From the NCBI GenBank assembly GCA_905182855.1, contig CAJJDA010000009.1, positions 62,001 through 126,000 of the forward strand: a DNA stretch of 64,000 nucleotides. The letters are read 5' to 3'. The DNA comes from a gamma proteobacterium HTCC2207. GTDB lineage: Bacteria > Pseudomonadota > Gammaproteobacteria > Pseudomonadales > Porticoccaceae. Numbering within the stretch: position 1 is the first letter of the stretch; the number at the start of each line of letters is the position of its first letter. Under the pieces are notes generated by a model that saw only the letters and a program-made list of their open reading frames with translations, was not told the origin of the DNA and made no database searches. Shown here piece after piece: positions 60,272 to 64,000 of this stretch. The position numbers and the translations under genes are program-made.

Positions 60272-61258
60272 TTAACGGTTCGGATGCCAGGGTTTTCTAT
60301 CGCCTAGCACATTAGTTTTCTCGACGATCTCTGCGACACGATGCTCTTGTTTATACGCCATAATGTGCACGCCACTGGCCCCTTCAATTTCACGAATCTG
60401 GTTGATCATATCAATACAGATATTGACGCCTTCCTGCTTCTGGTCTTGCGCACCCGACAGACGTTTAATGATGGCGTCTGGAATATGTACGCCGGCTACG
60501 TTATTGCGAATCCACTCGGCAGATTTAGCTGACGCTAGGGGGCCAACACCCGGAAGAATGAAGACCTTTTCCAGCAATCCCTGATCTCGTACCTTGCTCA
60601 TATAATCTTTTAACATTTCAATATTAAAGCAGTATTGAGTTTGTATAAACTGGGCACCAGCAGCGACTTTTTTTGCTAACCGCAGGGGCCGATAATCGAA
60701 CGGCGGCGCAAAAGGATTGGCCGCCGCACCCAAAAATATCTGTGGCGGCGACGTGATGGTGCGACCACTTAAAAATTGCCCTCTGTCACGCATACCTCTC
60801 AGCATTTCTAATGAGGTCATGCAATCCATATCGAATACAGGCTTCGCCTCGGGGTGATCCCCTGACTGCACACCGTCGCCTGTCAGACACAGAATATTCG
60901 ACACACCCATCGCTGAGGCGCCAAGCACGTCTCCCTGCATAGCGATACGATTTTTATCGCGACAGGAAATCTGCATAATCATCGAGTACCCGCAACGGGT
61001 CAAAAGAGCACACATTCCAACACTGGACATATGGCAATTGGCGCCAGAACCATCGGTAGCATTAATGGCGTCGACATAGCCATCAAAGCTAGACGCTCGC
61101 ACATAGACCTCATGGGGGTCGGCTGAATCCGGAGGAGCAATTTCTGCGGTTACAGCAAATTGACCGGAACGCAACACTCGCTCAAAACGGCCCGGTGAGA
61201 CGTGCCCGGGCAGGATCGGTAAGTTTTCACCTGAATTCGGTTCGTCTTCAAACAGCAT
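60272..61258 (-). CDS. Methylenetetrahydrofolate reductase, MetF-like
   Basis: This FAD-dependent TIM-barrel protein is related to MetF, 328 residues from ATG 61258 (M-L-F-E-D-E-P). The ATG overlaps the upstream stop by 11 nt, and the longer open frame lies in the upstream gene. Family motifs include A-E-I-A-P-P near residue 38 and Q-T-Q-Y-C-F near 215. In this context it would interconvert methyl-THF and methylene-THF, presumably oxidising methyl-THF made from demethylation. This is the catalytic half; the companion C-terminal-type domain is encoded separately just upstream. Confidence 0.88.
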   Translation of the reverse strand: MLFEDEPNSGENLPILPGHVSPGRFERVLRSGQFAVTAEIAPPDSADPHEVYVRASSFDGYVDAINATDGSGANCHMSSVGMCALLTRCGYSMIMQISCRDKNRIAMQGDVLGASAMGVSNILCLTGDGVQSGDHPEAKPVFDMDCMTSLEMLRGMRDRGQFLSGRTITSPPQIFLGAAANPFAPPFDYRPLRLAKKVAAGAQFIQTQYCFNIEMLKDYMSKVRDQGLLEKVFILPGVGPLASAKSAEWIRNNVAGVHIPDAIIKRLSGAQDQKQEGVNICIDMINQIREIEGASGVHIMAYKQEHRVAEIVEKTNVLGDRKPWHPNR

Positions 61259-61712
61259 GATTTTCAGCCACTTTTTTACGCGTTGCTCGCAGCCAAGCGG
61301 AGGTACCTTTATTGCGAACATCTAGAGGTGGCTGAATGATTTGAATAGTGGATTCCTGATTACCGAGTTTTTGACTGCCCTCCCAGGCTGTCACCCAAAC
61401 ACAGGTCATCTCAGGCTGTATTTCGCAGCCTCCATCTGCACGCACTCCGCCACAGGGTCCATTGCGCAATGTTTTAGGACAGTTCATAGGGCAGGCCATC
61501 CCCGTGTTACCCAGAGTGCATTGACCACAGGATTGGGAATCAAAAAGCAGTCCTTTTACGGCGCTCTCTAGGCGCGAAAAAGGCGTCTCTAGACGCTCGT
61601 AACCGACCCAATTAAGTACTGGGTGCAGAAATACTAAGAGCGTCTCCAGACCCTGATATAGCCAGTGCAAGCCGCGCGCATGGCGCACAGACCAGTAGCG
61701 CATAGTCTTCAC
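61248..61712 (-). CDS. Methylenetetrahydrofolate reductase C-terminal (MetV-like) Cys-rich protein
   Basis: This 154-residue protein matches the MTHFR_C domain (MetV-like). Its Cys pattern is C-G-Q-C, then C-P-M-N-C-P, N-G-P-C-G-G and a further C. These probably bind Zn or Fe-S, as in acetogen MetV, which partners MetF. A hydrophobic N-terminal segment (L-L-V-F-L-H-P-V-L near residue 26) is also present. The start is GTG overlapping the upstream TGA, with an ATG three codons in as an alternative. It overlaps metF by 11 nt, so the two products probably form a complex. Confidence 0.85.
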   Translation of the reverse strand: MKTMRYWSVRHARGLHWLYQGLETLLVFLHPVLNWVGYERLETPFSRLESAVKGLLFDSQSCGQCTLGNTGMACPMNCPKTLRNGPCGGVRADGGCEIQPEMTCVWVTAWEGSQKLGNQESTIQIIQPPLDVRNKGTSAWLRATRKKVAENHAV

Positions 61713-62017
61713 TGATCGTCGACCCTAACGCCTTTGCTGGCGATCAGCGCCGCAATATCCGCATTGGAGTAGGCTAGCTCAATAGCGCCGGCAAACTGTT
61801 GCGCTAACTCGTGTGGACAGCCGTCTCCCCCGATGGAGCTGGTCACGCGACGCCAGTCGGCTAAATAGGCGTCACTACCGCCCTTGCCTGCACGCATAGC
61901 CGCACGGTCAATTGCCGCCTGAAAGCGATGACTAAGCATGGTTTTACCCCGCTCACGTCCTCGTTTTACCAGTACCTGAGCGGGGATGTCACGCCAGTAA
62001 ACCTCTATTTTTTGCAT
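61709..62017 (-). CDS. 'Virulence factor' family small protein
   Basis: This 102-residue protein matches the PF13769-type 'virulence factor' family: K-I-E-V-Y-W-R-D-I-P-A-Q at the start, K-R-G-R-E-R-G-K near residue 18, and W-R-R near 55. The name is historical, and no virulence role is implied. It is repeatedly found with MttB-type methyltransferase and DUF1638 genes. Its function is unknown, and it may assist corrinoid loading or reactivation. GGGAGT precedes the ATG. Confidence 0.8.
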   Translation of the reverse strand: MQKIEVYWRDIPAQVLVKRGRERGKTMLSHRFQAAIDRAAMRAGKGGSDAYLADWRRVTSSIGGDGCPHELAQQFAGAIELAYSNADIAALIASKGVRVDDQ

Positions 62018-62030
62018 TTTCGTACTCCCA

Positions 62031-62657
62031 CTATGCGTTAAACTTTAAAACTTGTTCTTGCAGGCCTGTCTGAAGGTCACCGTAGCCGCAGGGGACTGTC
62101 TCGAACCCCAATGCTAAAAACTCGGCCGCCTTTTGTGCCTGCTGCACCAGCCAGCTGTCCTGCCGCTGCGACAAATAAACAACCTTTGTATAATTGGCAA
62201 ATAACTGCGCACGCAACTCGGGATGTTTATCGAGCCGCAGCCCACGGATGATTAAGCGGTCAAAATGTTCGACCAAAAAATCTGTCAGATAAAACGTACC
62301 TAAATTCTGCTCAGCCAATTCAGAGAACCGCTGTTCGCCGGCATAAAACGAATAGCAATGCGCGCCAGGTAAGCGCTCGATGCCCTGCATAGACTCTTCA
62401 GCAAGAAGAGCATCAATCTGACCACCAGTGCCGCAATCGGCATAGGCAACGAATATATGCTGATACTTTTGCCGGTTTTGCTCGATTTTCAACCGCAACT
62501 TCTCAGGAATCAGCTTGGGTCTGTTGTGTAATTCAGCGTCCAGACATTGCAAATCAAACTGCTGCCAACCATTAGCTTTTTGTAACCATACAATCTCTTT
62601 GGCCAAAGCGCCGCAGGCGATAACCAATAGTTTTTCCTGAGCCTGAGTTTGGCGCAC
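62031..62657 (-). CDS. DUF1638 domain-containing protein
   Basis: This 208-residue DUF1638 protein has conserved A-C-G-A-L-A-x-E-I near residue 15 and Y-A-D-C-G-T-G-G near 72. The Cys residues in both are candidates for metal or corrinoid handling. The start is GTG overlapping the corrinoid protein stop by one base (TAGTG), so the two are cotranslated. The biochemical function is unknown, but family members sit in methylamine/betaine corrinoid methyltransferase loci. Confidence 0.85.
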   Translation of the reverse strand: MRQTQAQEKLLVIACGALAKEIVWLQKANGWQQFDLQCLDAELHNRPKLIPEKLRLKIEQNRQKYQHIFVAYADCGTGGQIDALLAEESMQGIERLPGAHCYSFYAGEQRFSELAEQNLGTFYLTDFLVEHFDRLIIRGLRLDKHPELRAQLFANYTKVVYLSQRQDSWLVQQAQKAAEFLALGFETVPCGYGDLQTGLQEQVLKFNA

Positions 62658-63356
62658 TAGGCTGGCTCTAATACTCGACGTTCAGCAACCAAACGAATAG
62701 CGGTCGTGGCCGCATCTGCCGCATCACGGCAGTAGGCATCTGCACCAACCGCTAAGCCAAATTCTTCATTGAGAGGAGCCCCGCCAACCATGACAATATA
62801 GTTGTCGCGCAAACCCTGATCTTTCAATGCATCCACAACGACTTTCATATAGGGCATAGTGGTGGTTAACAGAGCCGACATTCCCAGAATGTCCGGTTTA
62901 TGACGCTCAAGGGCAGCGAAGTAATCTTCGACTGAATTATTAATACCGATATCATGCACCTCAAACCCGGCACCTTCCATCATCATGGATACCAAAGTTT
63001 TTACCAATATCGTGAATATCACCTTTGACGGTGCCAATCACCATAGTGCCGACTGGCCTAGCGCCAGTTTCTGCCAGCAGTGGCTTGAGAATCGCCATGC
63101 CACCCTTCATTGAATTGGCCGACAGCAGGACTTCCGGGACAAACAAAATACCATCACGGAAATCGATGCCGACAATGGTCATGCCGTCGACTAACGCCTT
63201 ACCCAGAACCTGCTCAGGGCTCCAGCCTCGGTTCAACAGAATTTGTGTGCCCTCCTCTATCTCTTCTTTTAGCCCGTCATACAAATCGTCATGCATCTGT
63301 AATACCAGATCCTCATCGGACAGGTCCGCCAAGATAATATCGTCTTCTTCAGACAT
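62657..63356 (-). CDS. Corrinoid protein of the methyltransferase system (MtgC/MttC-like), frameshifted
   Basis: This cobalamin-binding protein would shuttle the methyl group between the MttB-like enzyme and the methyl-THF transferase. It has an N-terminal helical cap domain (about 20-100) and the Co-ligand motif D113-I-H115-D-I-G118, followed by a Rossmann-like B12 domain. The frame breaks right after G-K-N. Removal of one T from a TTT (A at 62994-62996 on the plus strand) restores K-N-L-V-S-M-M-M-E and gives 232 residues, the normal size. The remaining B12-binding elements, including M-S-A-L-L-T-T-T-M and V-G-G-A-P-L, are intact in the second frame. Confidence 0.92.
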
Positions 63357-63385
63357 ATAGTGCCCCTGTTAATATAGCGGTAAAG

Positions 63386-64000
63386 TTAATAATCGCGATC
63401 GGCAAACGACGCTTTACGCCGCGCCATAAAATCTTGTAATGCTTCATCGATCCCAGGGTCTATAGCTGGCGCCTGATAATCATTGAGCATTTTTTTCCAA
63501 AGGGTATTGGCGCGCTGAGCCGTATCCAAAGCACCATCCGCGGTCCACTGTTCAAAACTATTGTTGTCGGCCACCGTGGAGCGGTAAAAAGCCGTTTCAA
63601 AGTTGGCCAACGTATGTGCGGAACCCAGGTAGTGTTTGCCTGGGCCTACTTCTCGCACCGCCTCCATCGCCTGACCGTTTTCAGACATGTCCATGCCACC
63701 GAGCAGAACCCCAATCATGCTGGCCTGATCGCAATCCATAATAAATTTTTCGTAACCCATGGCCAGGCCTCCCTCGAGCCAACCGGCTGTGTGCAGCATA
63801 AAGTTGACGCCTGCCAGTGCCGAAGTTTGCAAGGTATTGGCCGCCTCATAGGCTGCTTGCGCGTCGGGCAGTTTGGAGCCACAAAGACCACCACCACTGC
63901 GAAAGGGAACACCCAGCCGACGTGCCAGTGCGGCAGCGGCATAGACCACCATGCTAGGCTCGGGCGTACCAAAGGTCGGCGCCCCTGTAGCCATTGAGAC
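63386..64000 (-). CDS. MttB-family (trimethylamine/glycine betaine) methyltransferase, C-terminal part
   Basis: This is the C-terminal roughly 204 codons of an MttB-superfamily methyltransferase; the rest lies beyond the right edge. It shows the family segment G-G-L-C-G-S-K-L-P-D-A-Q-A-A-Y-E and a C-terminal helical region. No in-frame TAG occurs in this part. In archaeal trimethylamine MttB the pyrrolysine is about 160 residues from the C-terminus, so this protein belongs to the non-pyrrolysine group. Characterised members of that group (MtgB) demethylate glycine betaine; others use proline betaine or carnitine. The corrinoid gene follows 29 bp downstream. Confidence 0.9.
   Translation of the reverse strand, partial: VSMATGAPTFGTPEPSMVVYAAAALARRLGVPFRSGGGLCGSKLPDAQAAYEAANTLQTSALAGVNFMLHTAGWLEGGLAMGYEKFIMDCDQASMIGVLLGGMDMSENGQAMEAVREVGPGKHYLGSAHTLANFETAFYRSTVADNNSFEQWTADGALDTAQRANTLWKKMLNDYQAPAIDPGIDEALQDFMARRKASFADRDY

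Overview
The window is a chromosomal segment of an aerobic gammaproteobacterium. It looks like a Cellvibrionales-type marine organism (Porticoccaceae/SAR92-like), but that placement is inferred only from gene order and protein flavour. Housekeeping blocks follow familiar gammaproteobacterial orders: gyrA beside mtaD-ubiG-mupP-yciK; scpA-scpB-rluB; smc-zipA-ligA; ccmABCDEFGHI; cca-pteridine reductase-folK-folB-tsaD; and rpsU-yqeY-dnaG-rpoD-tRNA-Ile2.

Layout. 0-9.6 kb: the first codons of a probable pheA, gyrA (minus), then mtaD-ubiG-mupP-yciK (plus) and rluB-scpB-scpA-yciO (minus). 9.8-14.9 kb: a plus-strand run of a VC0807-family membrane protein, a YciI-like protein, an SH3-domain protein, a cyclophilin, pdxJ, a DUF2520 dehydrogenase-like protein and a TrmH-type methyltransferase. 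15-30 kb (minus): an MFS transporter with a small membrane protein, ligA, zipA, smc and the complete cytochrome c maturation operon. 30.5-39.8 kb: tRNA maturation, folate, translation, primase and sigma-70 genes, ending in a tRNA. 40-49.6 kb: a looser accessory block with decayed or lone genes, an acyltransferase, small-domain proteins, and a TonB receptor/PepSY/DUF4399/alkaline phosphatase group. 49.8-64 kb: a one-carbon and methylated-amine region.

The last region is the most interesting. It joins heterotetrameric sarcosine oxidase (soxBDAG) to a corrinoid methyltransferase operon. That operon encodes an MttB-family methyltransferase without an amber codon in the visible part, a cognate corrinoid protein, a DUF1638 protein, a small 'virulence factor'-family protein, a cysteine-rich MTHFR C-terminal protein, a MetF-like reductase, a methyl-THF:corrinoid methyltransferase and a [2Fe-2S]-ASKHA corrinoid reactivase. 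Two GlxA/AraC-type regulators lie between the halves. The simplest model is demethylation of a quaternary amine, probably glycine betaine. Methyl groups would enter the tetrahydrofolate pool through cobalamin, and the downstream N-methylglycine would be finished by sarcosine oxidase.

Several otherwise well-conserved genes are split by single-base indels: the SH3 protein, ccmF twice, tsaD, the ASKHA reactivase, the corrinoid protein and perhaps a Sel1-like gene. Because tsaD is normally essential and every repaired length becomes a multiple of three and family-typical, consensus errors in the assembly are the leading explanation. No CRISPR array, insertion sequence, integrase or rRNA was found.
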